A stretch of DNA of 64,000 nucleotides. Origin: Thermoplasmata archaeon. GTDB taxonomy: Archaea > Thermoplasmatota > Thermoplasmata > Lutacidiplasmatales > UBA184. The notes below the pieces were generated by a model. That model saw only the letters and a program-made list of their open reading frames with translations, was not told where the DNA came from and made no database searches. The position numbers and the translations under genes are program-made. Positions within the stretch are counted from its first letter, which is position 1; every line of letters starts with the position of its first letter. The stretch lies in contig JAJYEA010000005.1 in the NCBI GenBank assembly GCA_021790425.1, positions 1 to 64,000 on the forward strand, read 5' to 3'. Of this stretch, positions 34,728 through 43,395 are shown piece by piece.

Positions 34728-34735
34728 CCTATTTT
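34728..34735 (+). promoter_or_regulatory. TATA-like box of sodX
   Basis: CCTATTTT lies about 28 nt upstream of ATG 34758. It sits back to back with the sodN box, so the two genes have divergent core promoters only about 10 nt apart. Confidence 0.55.
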
Positions 34736-34757
34736 GGACCCTGGACCTCGTTCCGAG

Positions 34758-35120
34758 ATGCGCCACCATTATCGTACTCGGACGTCTGTGCCGGTCGTGC
34801 GGCGACGGCGTCTGCGGTTCCGGGTGCAGGACTGGAGCATGGCCCCGACCGTCGTTCCGGAGGAGGACATCGAGGTCGACCCCCACGCGTACGACGATTC
34901 GTCGCCCGTCCCGGGCGACGTGATCGTGTTGCAGGACCCCGAAGGTTCCGGAAAGAAGCTCCTGAAGCGCATCGAGCGCGTGGAGAGCGCCGGGGGTGTG
35001 ACCCAGCTCTACGTGACGGGGGACAACCCGCTCCGGAGCCGGGACAGTCGTCACTTCGGTCCGGTCCCGTTGGACCGGGTGGTGGGGAAGGTGACCACCC
35101 CACTGGCGGCGCGAGAGTAG
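34758..35120 (+). CDS. sodX: NiSOD maturation protease, S26 signal-peptidase-like
   Basis: 120 aa from ATG 34758 (MRHHYRTRTSVPV), chosen by TATA spacing over the track start at 34734. It has the S26/LexA-like Ser-Lys dyad: Ser27 in QDWSMAPTV and Lys70 in KKLLKRIERV. The GDVIVLQDP box and the DNPLRSRDSRHFGPV box are typical of signal-peptidase relatives. It lacks a membrane helix, as expected for a soluble processing enzyme that removes the NiSOD leader to free His1. Its position divergent from sodN makes the assignment strong. Confidence 0.9.
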   Translation: MRHHYRTRTSVPVVRRRRLRFRVQDWSMAPTVVPEEDIEVDPHAYDDSSPVPGDVIVLQDPEGSGKKLLKRIERVESAGGVTQLYVTGDNPLRSRDSRHFGPVPLDRVVGKVTTPLAARE

Positions 35121-35146
35121 GCGGTCGGGACGGTCCCCGAGGGGGA

Positions 35147-35803
35147 CTACGCGTACCCGAACTGCCGCTTGGCGAACTCGCTCATCTTGTCCGGTCCCCA
35201 GGGAGGGTCCCAGACGACGTCGACCACCGCCATGTCACCGCCGAGCACCTCGTCGGCGATACGACGGACCTCCTCGACCAGTATCTCGGCCACGGGGCAC
35301 CCCGGGCTCGTCATGGTCATCTGGATGCTCAGCTTTCCCTCCGGCGTCCAGGACATCCCGTAGATGAGCCCCAGGTCCACGATGTTCATGGGGATCTCCG
35401 GGTCGAAGACCTTCTTCAGCGCCTTTCGGACGCTTGCCTCCTTCTCGGAGGGGGAGGCATCCGCCTGGGTCGGAGTGATGACGGGGGGTTTCGAGTCGAC
35501 CTCCTCGGGGACGTTGGGTCCGGTGACCTTGAACGCCGGCCCCTCTGCGCCCAGCACACAGTCCACGGTGGCGTCGTCGAGGTAGCGGTGGCTCAGGGAA
35601 TCCACCAGGAAGTTGAGTCCCCCGACCTCGATCTTCTCGTCGTCGGCCTTGCCGGTGTCCAAGCTCATGTGGATGGTCGGGTAGATCCCCGCGACGACGT
35701 AGAGCCGGACGTCCATCGGCTTGGTCTGCTGGGCGAGGATTCCCTTCAACTGCTCGATAGCGAGGGGGGTGACCGTGAGCTTGACCGGCGCCGAATCGGG
35801 CAT
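35147..35803 (-). CDS. Degenerate HesB/IscA-like domain fused to SufT/MIP18-like domain
   Basis: 218 aa with two domains. Residues 1-95 resemble the A-type Fe-S carrier fold (VTPLAIEQLKGIL, GGLNFLVD, GPAFKVTGPN), but the three cluster-binding cysteines are missing. Where carriers have GGCSG this protein has AGIYP, and no CGC follows the end of the fold. Residues 120-218 form a DUF59/MIP18 domain with DPEIPMNIVDLGLIYG and the conserved cysteine in MTSPGCPV, ending in WDPPWGPDKMSE. SufT-like proteins help insert Fe-S clusters into target enzymes, so a Fe-S maturation factor is inferred. The start ATG 35803 lies about 31 nt from the shared TATA box. Confidence 0.8.
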   Translation of the reverse strand: MPDSAPVKLTVTPLAIEQLKGILAQQTKPMDVRLYVVAGIYPTIHMSLDTGKADDEKIEVGGLNFLVDSLSHRYLDDATVDCVLGAEGPAFKVTGPNVPEEVDSKPPVITPTQADASPSEKEASVRKALKKVFDPEIPMNIVDLGLIYGMSWTPEGKLSIQMTMTSPGCPVAEILVEEVRRIADEVLGGDMAVVDVVWDPPWGPDKMSEFAKRQFGYA

Positions 35804-35825
35804 TGCGACAATGACTCCCGGAAGT

Positions 35826-35834
35826 CTTTTTAGC
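35826..35834. promoter_or_regulatory. Bidirectional TATA-like box
   Basis: CTTTTTAGC reads GCTAAAAAG on the other strand. It lies about 29 nt before ATG 35856 (plus) and about 31 nt before ATG 35803 (minus), so a single AT-rich element appears able to serve both leaderless divergent genes. Confidence 0.55.
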
Positions 35835-35855
35835 TTTTCTTCGCTGGGCGGGCTT

Positions 35856-37238
35856 ATGTCATCGTCCGCTCAGCCTCCCAAAGTGCCCGCCAACGCCGGA
35901 AAGAAGACCAAGTCGGGCGGCGTCTCCATCACCACCAAGATCCCCGGACCGAATGGGGAGAAGATCGTCGCGGAAGACACGAAGTTCATGATGACCTCGA
36001 CCAAGTCCGCCCCCATCGTGGGTGCGAAGGGGGAAGGGGTCTGGATCACCGATGTGGACGGGAACCGTTTCCTGGACTTTGCGGCCGGGGTCGGCGTCCT
36101 CAACACGGGCCACTGCCACCCCCAGGTGGTGGAGGCGGTCCGGAAGCAGGCGGGGGAGCTCATGCACTTCGCCGGGACCGACTTCTACTATGAGACCCAG
36201 GCGCGTCTCGCCCACCGCCTCGCGGAGACCGCCCCCGGGACGAACCCCAAGAAGGTCTTCTTCACGAATTCCGGGGCCGAGAGCGTTGAAGCCGCCCTGA
36301 AGCTCGCGCGGTGGAACACCCAGCGACCGATCACCATTGGGCTCATCGGGTCGTTCCACGGCCGCACCATGGGCGCCCTGACGATGACCTCGAGCCGCCC
36401 ACCCCAGCGCCGGAGGTTCATGGCTTATGCCGGAGGCGGTACCCACATCCCCGCCCCCTACTGTTATCGCTGCCCCTACAAGCAGGAGTATCCGGGGTGC
36501 GGCCTCTACTGCATCAAGATCCTGGACGAGCTCTACTTCAACTCCGTCCTGCCTCCCGAGGACGTTGCGGCGTTCATCGCCGAGCCCGTCATGGGTGAGG
36601 GCGGGTACGTCGTCCCCCCGAAGGACTACTTCCAGACGCTCCAGAAGATCCTGAAGCCCTACGGCATCCTCCACATCGATGATGAGGTACAGGCCGGGAT
36701 GGGCCGAACGGGGAAGATGTGGGCGATCCAGCACTTCGATGTCGTCCCGGACATCATGACGACCGCCAAGGCGCTCGGGAGCGGCATTCCGATCGGCGCC
36801 ATGATCTTCAACGCTCCGCTTGACTACACCTACCAGGGCGCGCACTCGAACACCTTTGGCGGCAACCTCGTGGCGTGTGCCTCGGCCCACGCGACGCTGG
36901 ACATCCTGAGCAAGGAGAAGCTCCTCGACAACGCCACCCGCCAGGGCGCCTACCTCAAGCAGCGCCTGCAGGAGCTCCAGTCCAAGTACGACGTGATCGG
37001 GGACGTCCGCGGGCTCGGGCTCATGGTGGCGACGGAGTTCGTGAAGGACCGGCGGACGAAGGAGTTCGCCACCGCGCTCCGCGACAAGATCGAGCACGAG
37101 GCCTACCACCGGGGTCTCATCCTGCTCGGCTGCGGGAAGTCCAGCCTCCGGTACATCCCGCCGCTCATCGTCACGTCCGAGCAGATCGACGAAGCGGTCG
37201 ACATCATGGACGCCTCCATCGCGGCGGCCCTCAAGTAG
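35856..37238 (+). CDS. Class III PLP aminotransferase (GABA/ornithine aminotransferase or amino-acid racemase type)
   Basis: 460 aa from ATG 35856 (MSSSAQPPKVP); the track start at 35721 lies inside the opposite gene and is rejected. Fold type I features are NSGAESVEAALKLAR, SFHGRTMGALTMTS, the PLP-contacting DDEVQAGMGRTGKMW, and the Schiff-base lysine in TTAKALGSGIP. The insert CYRCPYKQEYPGCGLYC is typical of archaeal group members characterised as ornithine aminotransferases or broad-specificity amino-acid racemases, so substrate and even reaction type remain open. The cbf5 start follows 5 nt after the stop, so the two are probably cotranscribed. Confidence 0.85.
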   Translation: MSSSAQPPKVPANAGKKTKSGGVSITTKIPGPNGEKIVAEDTKFMMTSTKSAPIVGAKGEGVWITDVDGNRFLDFAAGVGVLNTGHCHPQVVEAVRKQAGELMHFAGTDFYYETQARLAHRLAETAPGTNPKKVFFTNSGAESVEAALKLARWNTQRPITIGLIGSFHGRTMGALTMTSSRPPQRRRFMAYAGGGTHIPAPYCYRCPYKQEYPGCGLYCIKILDELYFNSVLPPEDVAAFIAEPVMGEGGYVVPPKDYFQTLQKILKPYGILHIDDEVQAGMGRTGKMWAIQHFDVVPDIMTTAKALGSGIPIGAMIFNAPLDYTYQGAHSNTFGGNLVACASAHATLDILSKEKLLDNATRQGAYLKQRLQELQSKYDVIGDVRGLGLMVATEFVKDRRTKEFATALRDKIEHEAYHRGLILLGCGKSSLRYIPPLIVTSEQIDEAVDIMDASIAAALK

Positions 37239-37243
37239 GGTCA

Positions 37244-38197
37244 ATGAGTGGGGGGAAGACCGAGACGAGCCCCGCCCTTCCCCTCCCGCCCGACGGCTCC
37301 TTCCTCGTCATCGACAAGCCGCGCGGCCCGAGCTCGCACCAGGTCACCGCCTGGGTGCGGGACCTCCTCGGGGTCCCGAAGGCCGGGCACTCCGGCACGC
37401 TGGACCCCGCGGTGAGCGGGGTGCTCGTCGTCGGGTTCGGGAAGGCGCTGCGCCTGCTCCCGCTCCTGCTGGACTTCCCCAAGCGCTACGTCGGGCTCGT
37501 CCAGCTTCATGGGGAGGTCAGCAACGAGGAACTGGCCCGAGTTATCTCGGAGTTCCACGGGGAGATCTATCAGACCCCCCCGGTCCGCTCGGCCGTCCGA
37601 CGGGAGCGGAGGGTCCGTCGCATCCATCGTCTGGCGCTCCTGGAACGAACCGGCCCGCTCGCGCTCATAGATGTCACGTGCGAGTCCGGGACGTATGTCC
37701 GGACGCTCGCCGTCGACCTGGGGGAAGCGCTCGGCGTGGGTGCCCACCTGGCCGAGCTGCGCCGGGTCGAGAGCAACCCCTTCACGGAAGCGAGCGCGAT
37801 CACTCTCGCGCAGCTCTCGGACGCGGTGGAATCCGCCCGACAGGGGAACCGTGCCCCTTGGGAGGCCGTCCTGCATCCTCCGTCCGACGTCTGGAAGCGG
37901 GTCCCGGGGGTCGTGATCAAGGATACGGCCGTCGATGCCATTGCCCACGGCGCGGACCTCGCCGCCGCCGGGGTGCTCAAGGTCACCATGCCCTTCCGTC
38001 GTGGAGCGCACGTGGCACTCGTGACCCGCGCTGACGAGCTCGTGGCCACCGGGAGGGCCCTGGTGGACTCCACCCAGCTGACCTCGGAGCCGCACGGATG
38101 GGTCATCGATGCCGAGCGGGTCTTCATGCCCCAAGGAACGTATCCCGCAGGTTGGAAGAAGACGACGGGAACCAAGACCGCTACGGACGGGTCCTAA
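37244..38197 (+). CDS. cbf5: Cbf5/TruB-family pseudouridine synthase with PUA domain
   Basis: 317 aa from ATG 37244; the longer ORF from 36875 lies in the preceding gene. The catalytic aspartate is in GHSGTLDPAVSGVL. The family motifs GPSSHQVTAWVRD and CESGTYVRTLAVDLGEAL are present, and a PUA domain occupies about 215-300 (VVIKDTAVDAIAHGADLAAAG). Archaeal Cbf5 makes pseudouridine in rRNA with H/ACA guide RNAs, Nop10, Gar1 and L7Ae, and also tRNA Psi55 without guides. The close coupling to the aminotransferase gene is metabolically unrelated. Confidence 0.93.
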   Translation: MSGGKTETSPALPLPPDGSFLVIDKPRGPSSHQVTAWVRDLLGVPKAGHSGTLDPAVSGVLVVGFGKALRLLPLLLDFPKRYVGLVQLHGEVSNEELARVISEFHGEIYQTPPVRSAVRRERRVRRIHRLALLERTGPLALIDVTCESGTYVRTLAVDLGEALGVGAHLAELRRVESNPFTEASAITLAQLSDAVESARQGNRAPWEAVLHPPSDVWKRVPGVVIKDTAVDAIAHGADLAAAGVLKVTMPFRRGAHVALVTRADELVATGRALVDSTQLTSEPHGWVIDAERVFMPQGTYPAGWKKTTGTKTATDGS

Positions 38198-38302
38198 CCC
38201 TCCGCTTGGCCCTGTTTCCGGCCCTTGGGGGGCCTCCCGGGGCAGGAGTCAAACTCTTTACATCTGGGGCCCTCTTGAGAGGTAGACGGTTCCCAGGTCA
38301 GC

Positions 38303-39001
38303 ATGGTATCCCCGTACCTATACCTCGCCGAGGTGATCGCCTTCCCGGGCGTGCTAGCCCTCGCGCTCTCCTATTTCACAGTGCGTGAGGCGCGCGCCAC
38401 CTCGAGCACCCCCGGAACCCCGATCGAGGTCGAGTCGGACCTGCGGAACGAGAACCTGGACCCCTCGGTCCACGGGCTCTCGTACTGGCTCTTCTTCGCG
38501 ATCTACTTCAACGTCATCTACCTCACCGTGAACCTTTCCCTGGTCCAACGGACCCTGTTCAACTCGCCGTTCGTCTACGCCGCCTGCCTGGCGGCCTTCA
38601 TCCTCGCGCTCTTCTTTGCGCTGCTTTTCGTCCTCCGCTTCCACGAGCGCCGGTACGCCATCATCGGGGTGATCTTCTCTGTGATCGGTACGGTGGTGAT
38701 CACCTCCTCCGTGCAGCTGGGATTTGGCCACTGGGTGGCGTACGGGGCGACGGCGTCGAGCGCGTCCAGTGCCTACACCCTGGCGGGGCAGGCCCAGGAC
38801 ATGGTGATCCCCATCGTCATGGCGGGGGCCGCCTGGGTGCTTACCCTTGTCGCCTTCCTCATGGACCTGGGCGTCATGCCCGAGCACCTTCCCTTCCGGT
38901 TCGAGGGCAACCGGGCCTACCAGACCCTGCTGGCGACCATCACCTTGGGGTGGGTGGGTGTGATGCTCGCCGTGCTGCACCCGCTCATGAGCCTCCTGTG
39001 A
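38303..39001 (+). CDS. Polytopic membrane protein, unknown function
   Basis: 232 aa with about six predicted helices: VLALALSYFTV, YWLFFAIYFNVIYLTV, AACLAAFILALFFALLFVL, GVIFSVIGTVVITS, VMAGAAWVLTLVAFLMDLG and TITLGWVGVMLAVLHPL. No transporter, enzyme or channel motif is visible. ATG 38303 is the first start after the promoter-like stretch AACTCTTTACAT (about 38250). It precedes another small membrane protein gene on the same strand, but a separate TATA-like box suggests independent transcription. Confidence 0.7.
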   Translation: MVSPYLYLAEVIAFPGVLALALSYFTVREARATSSTPGTPIEVESDLRNENLDPSVHGLSYWLFFAIYFNVIYLTVNLSLVQRTLFNSPFVYAACLAAFILALFFALLFVLRFHERRYAIIGVIFSVIGTVVITSSVQLGFGHWVAYGATASSASSAYTLAGQAQDMVIPIVMAGAAWVLTLVAFLMDLGVMPEHLPFRFEGNRAYQTLLATITLGWVGVMLAVLHPLMSLL

Positions 39002-39014
39002 CGCTCCCGCCAAC

Positions 39015-39022
39015 GCTTATCA
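39015..39022 (+). promoter_or_regulatory. TATA-like box
   Basis: GCTTATCA lies about 29 nt upstream of GTG 39045, the leaderless geometry seen repeatedly in this window. Confidence 0.5.
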
Positions 39023-39044
39023 GCCTGCCACGGTAACTCGTCCC

Positions 39045-39473
39045 GTGGCGGGAGGACCAGGCCCTTACCCGGGGTACCCACGGAATCCTTCGGACCATTC
39101 CACCGGGGGCCCCGAATACGGTTTCTACCCCCAGGTACCCCCGGGGGCTCCGGCCATCGTGGTCACGGAGGACCCCCGCGTGACCTCGGCCCTGAGCACG
39201 CACCGGAAAGGGACGATGCTCTACGCGGTCGCGTGGATCGCCATCGGCGCCGCCGTGCTCCTCCTCGCACTTGACATCGCCTTGCTCCTCTCGAGCCTGA
39301 CCTCGAGTTCTTCGGGTGCCTCCGCCCCTTCCCAGGCCGTCGACCTGACCCTGGGGAGCCTGGGCCTCTTGGGTGCGGGCATCGCCTTGCGAGGGGTCGC
39401 CTTCGCGCTCATGATGCGGGGAGATTTCCTCCTCCGGAGCCGGATCCCTCCCCGGCTGGGTTCAGTTCGGTAA
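39045..39473 (+). CDS. Small two-helix membrane protein
   Basis: 142 aa from GTG 39045, set by the TATA spacing. A proline/glycine/tyrosine-rich N-terminus (GPGPYPGYPRNP, YGFYPQVPPGAP) is probably disordered. Two hydrophobic segments follow (MLYAVAWIAIGAAVLLLALDIALLL and LGLLGAGIALRGVAFALMM). I do not recognise the family. It converges with the Kelch gene, whose stop is 44 nt beyond. Confidence 0.6.
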   Translation: MAGGPGPYPGYPRNPSDHSTGGPEYGFYPQVPPGAPAIVVTEDPRVTSALSTHRKGTMLYAVAWIAIGAAVLLLALDIALLLSSLTSSSSGASAPSQAVDLTLGSLGLLGAGIALRGVAFALMMRGDFLLRSRIPPRLGSVR

Positions 39474-39516
39474 GGGTGGTCCTTCCGGCAGGGCCGCGTT
39501 CGGGAGCCTCGCTAGT

Positions 39517-42102
39517 TCAGGGACCGACCGGAGGATCCGGGGGTCGCCGGTCCCGTCGAAGAGTGGTCGCGATCGCGAGGACGGCCAGGAATCCCGAGGG
39601 GGCCAGCAAGAGGGCCCACTGGAGGGGTCCGAGCGTCGTGGGCTGAGCACTATGGCTGCTCGAGCATCCGCCCGCGGAGACCACGTTCACCGTGCCTACC
39701 ACGGAGATGTTCTCTCCCAGCGCATCCGTGGCGGTGAGGTTGAGCCGATAGGTGCCGTTGGCTGAGTACGTGTGGTTGGTGGAGGTGGCACTCGTGGTGA
39801 CGGGGGAGCTATGGTCGCCGAAGTCCCATCGTAGCGCGTACGGCCCCAGTCCTCCGCTCACGTTGGCCGAGAAGAGGGTCGGCACCCCGGCCACGACACA
39901 TCCCCACGGAAGCAGTCTTGCCGTGAGAACGGGCCGCTGGGTCACGTTGACCAGGACCCACGCCTCCGCGAACTGACCGTCTCCCGGTGCGTCGGTCACC
40001 TTCAGCGTCACGTTGTAGACCGCGGAGTTGTTGAACTGGAAGGTGGCATTTTGACCGGCGGAGGTGTTGCCCGGTCCCAGATCCCAGGTGAAGTTGTAGG
40101 GGGCTTGCCCCCCGGTGACGGTCCCCTGAAAGTCGACCCGGAGGGGAGCGTATCCCTGGGTCGGGGTGGCCGCCGCGGTCACGACCAGGAGGGGAGCGGT
40201 CACGAGGAGCGAATGGCTGTAGTTCCGGGACTGGCCGGAGCCATCGGAAACGTTGAGACGGACCCGGTAGTCGTTGCTCGCGTTGAACTGGTGCACCGGA
40301 TCGGCGGCGTGGGAGACCGGCGATCCATCTCCGAACGTCCACGTATACGCGTAGGGTAAGGTCCCGTTCGACACGGTGGACTGGAACGTCACGGCCACCG
40401 GTGCCTGGCCCCCGGGGGGAGAGGCGGAGAACAGCACCGAGAAGGACCCGGGAGGTGACGAGACCGTCACGTTCACCGAGGCCGTCGAGGTCGCCCCGGT
40501 GCCGTCAGTGACGACGACGCGCGCCGCGTAACTCCCGGGCCCCAGGTAGGAATGGACGGGGTCCGCCAGGAGGGAGGTGGCGCTGTCGCCGAAGTTCCAT
40601 GCGAACTTGAGCGGGGGCGTCCCGCCCGAGACGTTGGCCCAGAAGCTCACGTTCCCGCCCACGAGGGCGTTCCGGGGCGCGGCGGCCGCCTGGGCGGACG
40701 GAAGGAGGGTGACGTTGACGTGGACCGACGCGGAGGCCGTGGCGCCGGTCTGGTCGGTGGCGGTCACCGTCGCCGTGAGGACGGTGGCCTTCGTCACCGA
40801 GTACGTGTGGGACACGTTCGCTTGCGGGGAGGTCGTGTTGTCGCCAAAGCTCCAGGAGTAGCTGAACGGGGGTTGTCCTCCGCTGGCGAGGCTCGTGAAT
40901 GCAACGGATTGTCCGGAATCGATCGCCGTGGGGGTCCCCGAGGCGCTCACCGAGAACGTCGGCTCGAAGCCCCAGGTGTCCGACTCGTACGTACCATTGG
41001 ACTCCCCCCCAAAAAGGATGGCCGGCCCCGAGCCCATGGGAGGGGCGAACATCGCACCGTCCCGGGAAGAGGGTCCTCCCGAGGCCGATATCTCGCTCCA
41101 CTGGCCGCCGTGGAAGGCCCAGGTGTCGCCGATATCGTTCGAGGCCCCGTTGCCCCCGAAGAGGATGATGGACTGCAACGCCGGGTCCCAGAACATGGCC
41201 GCGGCCGACCGGGGAGGAGGGGACAGGCTCAGGGAACTCGTGATGTTCTTCCACTGACCGCCCTGGAAGGTCCAGGTGTCTCCCAAGGTGGACGACCCGG
41301 TATACCCCCCAAAGAGCAGCACATAGCCGCCGACCGGGTCGTAGGCCATCCCCGCAGAGCTGCGGGCGGACGGGGACTGGGTGCTGCTGACCGAGGACCA
41401 GCCCGCCGAAGCGGTGAACGAGTAGGTCCCCGCGACGTACGTGTTGCAGGTCCCCGAGAGCACCGCGAAGGATGTGCATCCACCGAAGAGGAGGAGCCCT
41501 CCCGCTGGAGGGTCGTCGGACATCGTGGCCGAGAGGAGCGCGGGGGGGGCGGTACCGAGGGTGTTCTGAGCCCAGGATCCGCCCGAGAAGACCCACGTGT
41601 CCCCCGCGGGGCAGCCGGTCAGGCCCTCGCAACCCCCATAGAGCACCGCTTCCGAAGAAGAGGAGTCGTACGCGAAGGAGGGGTCCGCCCGGGCGGTCAC
41701 CGAGGAGGACGAGGAGATCTCGTTCCAGCCGTGGGCGGTGGAGAGGTTCCAGGTGTCGCCGTCCACCTGGGCGCCGTTCTCGCCGCCGAAGAGCACGTCG
41801 TAGCCGCTTGCGGCATCATACACCATCCCACCGTAGGCACGCGCCGCGGGAGGGGACGGGTAGGTGGAGGTCAGGTCCTTCCAGCTCCCGGAGATTCCGG
41901 CGGCGGTGGCCGCGGGGCGAGCGCCGTGGGTCTGCGATAACCGGGCGGCAGGGGCGGGGCTCGGGCCGAGGGTAGGTAAGAAGAGGGGCGCGAGGAGGGC
42001 GGAAGAGATCACGAAGAGCGCGATGACCTGGGAAGGGGTCAGCGGATCCCCCAACGAACGACCCTTGAGAGGCATCTCTCCGAGTACAGTCGCCTCGCTC
42101 AC
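39517..42102 (-). CDS. Surface protein F: Kelch beta-propeller with PKD domains and C-terminal TM
   Basis: 861 aa. A membrane-targeting segment (SQVIALFVISSALLAPLFLP) is followed at about 70-375 by Kelch repeats with the pattern AGMAYDPVGGYVLLFGG...DTWTF, forming a propeller. About five PKD domains follow (375-800), identified by the signature YxWxFGD and VxHxY (YSWSFGDNTTSP, YTWTFGDGSPVSH). A C-terminal helix (WALLLAPSGFLAVLAIATTL) ends in RRDRRPPDPP without zinc ribbons. It is probably an anchored adhesin or carbohydrate/protein-binding surface protein. The start is GTG 42102 or ATG 42075. Its PKD units lack the GLPxGC cysteine pair of the 1-24 kb array, so it is a separate lineage. Confidence 0.82.
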   Translation of the reverse strand: MSEATVLGEMPLKGRSLGDPLTPSQVIALFVISSALLAPLFLPTLGPSPAPAARLSQTHGARPAATAAGISGSWKDLTSTYPSPPAARAYGGMVYDAASGYDVLFGGENGAQVDGDTWNLSTAHGWNEISSSSSVTARADPSFAYDSSSSEAVLYGGCEGLTGCPAGDTWVFSGGSWAQNTLGTAPPALLSATMSDDPPAGGLLLFGGCTSFAVLSGTCNTYVAGTYSFTASAGWSSVSSTQSPSARSSAGMAYDPVGGYVLLFGGYTGSSTLGDTWTFQGGQWKNITSSLSLSPPPRSAAAMFWDPALQSIILFGGNGASNDIGDTWAFHGGQWSEISASGGPSSRDGAMFAPPMGSGPAILFGGESNGTYESDTWGFEPTFSVSASGTPTAIDSGQSVAFTSLASGGQPPFSYSWSFGDNTTSPQANVSHTYSVTKATVLTATVTATDQTGATASASVHVNVTLLPSAQAAAAPRNALVGGNVSFWANVSGGTPPLKFAWNFGDSATSLLADPVHSYLGPGSYAARVVVTDGTGATSTASVNVTVSSPPGSFSVLFSASPPGGQAPVAVTFQSTVSNGTLPYAYTWTFGDGSPVSHAADPVHQFNASNDYRVRLNVSDGSGQSRNYSHSLLVTAPLLVVTAAATPTQGYAPLRVDFQGTVTGGQAPYNFTWDLGPGNTSAGQNATFQFNNSAVYNVTLKVTDAPGDGQFAEAWVLVNVTQRPVLTARLLPWGCVVAGVPTLFSANVSGGLGPYALRWDFGDHSSPVTTSATSTNHTYSANGTYRLNLTATDALGENISVVGTVNVVSAGGCSSSHSAQPTTLGPLQWALLLAPSGFLAVLAIATTLRRDRRPPDPPVGP

Positions 42103-42204
42103 CCAGAGGGCCGGAAGGGCATCATGCTTTCGATGAGGAAGTTCCCGGGGAGGGCGTCCCGCCTCGCAAGGTCCCGCGACGAGGCGGGGTGGACGGATCC
42201 CCTG

Positions 42205-43236
42205 TCAGGCCGTGGACTCCTTGCACACGGCGTGGTTCATGGCGATCTCGGCAAGGTCGCTCGTGTAGAGCGCCGTCCTCTCCACGCTCTCCAGCACGTA
42301 GGCGAGGGCCACCGCCACCTTTCCCTTCCGGGACACGAACCGCTCGAGCCACTTCTGTCGCGAGTTCGCAATGCTCTCCACGGCGTCGATGACGGCATTG
42401 GCCTCGGCCGTCTTGCCCGTGAAGAGGGTCGCCACCGCCCGGTCCAAGAGCTCCAGGCTGGTTTCGGAGAGCTTGGCGAGCTCGTCCACCGCATCGGAAG
42501 GAAGATGGGAATCCTCCACCCAGCCCGTCACCTCGGCGATGCGGACCGCGTGGTCGGCGATCCGCTCCAAAACGCGGGAGGCGGAGAGGTAGGTGAGGCA
42601 CTCCTCGGCGGTCAGCTGGAGCTGGGCGAGCGTCCTGGGCTCCCGCATGGCGGTCGTGACGGTCTTGTGCACGAACCAGTGGAGACGGTCGATCTCCCAG
42701 TCGCGGTCGACGACATCCCGGGCGATGGAGGCATCAAGTGCCGTGAAGGCCGCCATCGCGTCCTTCTGCATGGCATGCGCCATGGGGTGCATACGTCGGA
42801 TGACCGAGGGGAGGGGGAGCGGGTTCGAGGCCGCCATCTCCTGGAGGACGACCCGGTCTGCACTCTCTTCGAGGATCTCGGGACCGATGACCCGCTGGGC
42901 GAACTCTCGGACCACCTTCCGCGTGGTGGCGTTCATCCGGTCCTGCGTCCGTACCTCCAGCAGGGGGGCCCCCGCGATGTACTCCGCCACGAGCCGCCGG
43001 AAGAGGTGGTCGTGAGGGGTGGTGTTCGAGATGAGGCAGGTCTTCTGGGCCGTACGGGACGCGGGTGCGGCCGTAGGGTAGAGCGTCAGGGCCCCGTCCG
43101 CCTGAGGATGGAAGAAGACCGGGTCGCCCTTGCCGAGCTTGTTCGCGATCGTCCAGGACTTGGGCAGCGAGACGATCAGCGTGCTCCCTCCCGTGCTTTG
43201 GAGCTTTCTTCCCTCGTGTCCGCCTTCGACCTTCAT
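42205..43236 (-). CDS. AbrB-PhoU fusion, phosphate-uptake-regulator-like
   Basis: 343 aa from ATG 43236; the 717-aa track ORF runs past this into non-coding sequence. The N-terminal SpoVT/AbrB DNA-binding domain (1-50) reads RKLQSTGGSTLIVSLPKSW. From about 110 on, two PhoU-type three-helix bundles follow (EESADRVVLQEMAA, RVLERIADHAVRIAEVTGW). This architecture is common in archaea and is annotated as a phosphate uptake regulator, but no Pst transporter lies nearby. Minus-strand TATA candidate GATATATATG is at 43266-43275. Confidence 0.85.
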   Translation of the reverse strand: MKVEGGHEGRKLQSTGGSTLIVSLPKSWTIANKLGKGDPVFFHPQADGALTLYPTAAPASRTAQKTCLISNTTPHDHLFRRLVAEYIAGAPLLEVRTQDRMNATTRKVVREFAQRVIGPEILEESADRVVLQEMAASNPLPLPSVIRRMHPMAHAMQKDAMAAFTALDASIARDVVDRDWEIDRLHWFVHKTVTTAMREPRTLAQLQLTAEECLTYLSASRVLERIADHAVRIAEVTGWVEDSHLPSDAVDELAKLSETSLELLDRAVATLFTGKTAEANAVIDAVESIANSRQKWLERFVSRKGKVAVALAYVLESVERTALYTSDLAEIAMNHAVCKESTA

Positions 43237-43265
43237 CGACGTTCGCCGGGCGAGAGCTGTTAGGA

Positions 43266-43275
43266 CATATATATC
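43266..43275 (-). promoter_or_regulatory. TATA box of the AbrB-PhoU gene
   Basis: GATATATATG on the minus strand is about 38 nt upstream of ATG 43236, implying a leader of about 10 nt. A second box, TATATAT at 43288-43294, lies just upstream and may be an alternative. Confidence 0.55.
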
Positions 43276-43365
43276 TGCCGGTCCGAGTATATATCGCCAC
43301 GCCACTCTATGGTGGCTTAGCGCAGGTCGAAAGGGTGCGAGGCATCGCTCCACGGGGAGCGTTCG

Positions 43366-43373
43366 CCTTATCC
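43366..43373 (+). promoter_or_regulatory. TATA-like box
   Basis: CCTTATCC is about 29 nt upstream of GTG 43396, again the leaderless geometry. Confidence 0.5.
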
Positions 43374-43395
43374 CTCCACGGCCTTCTTCGCCGCC

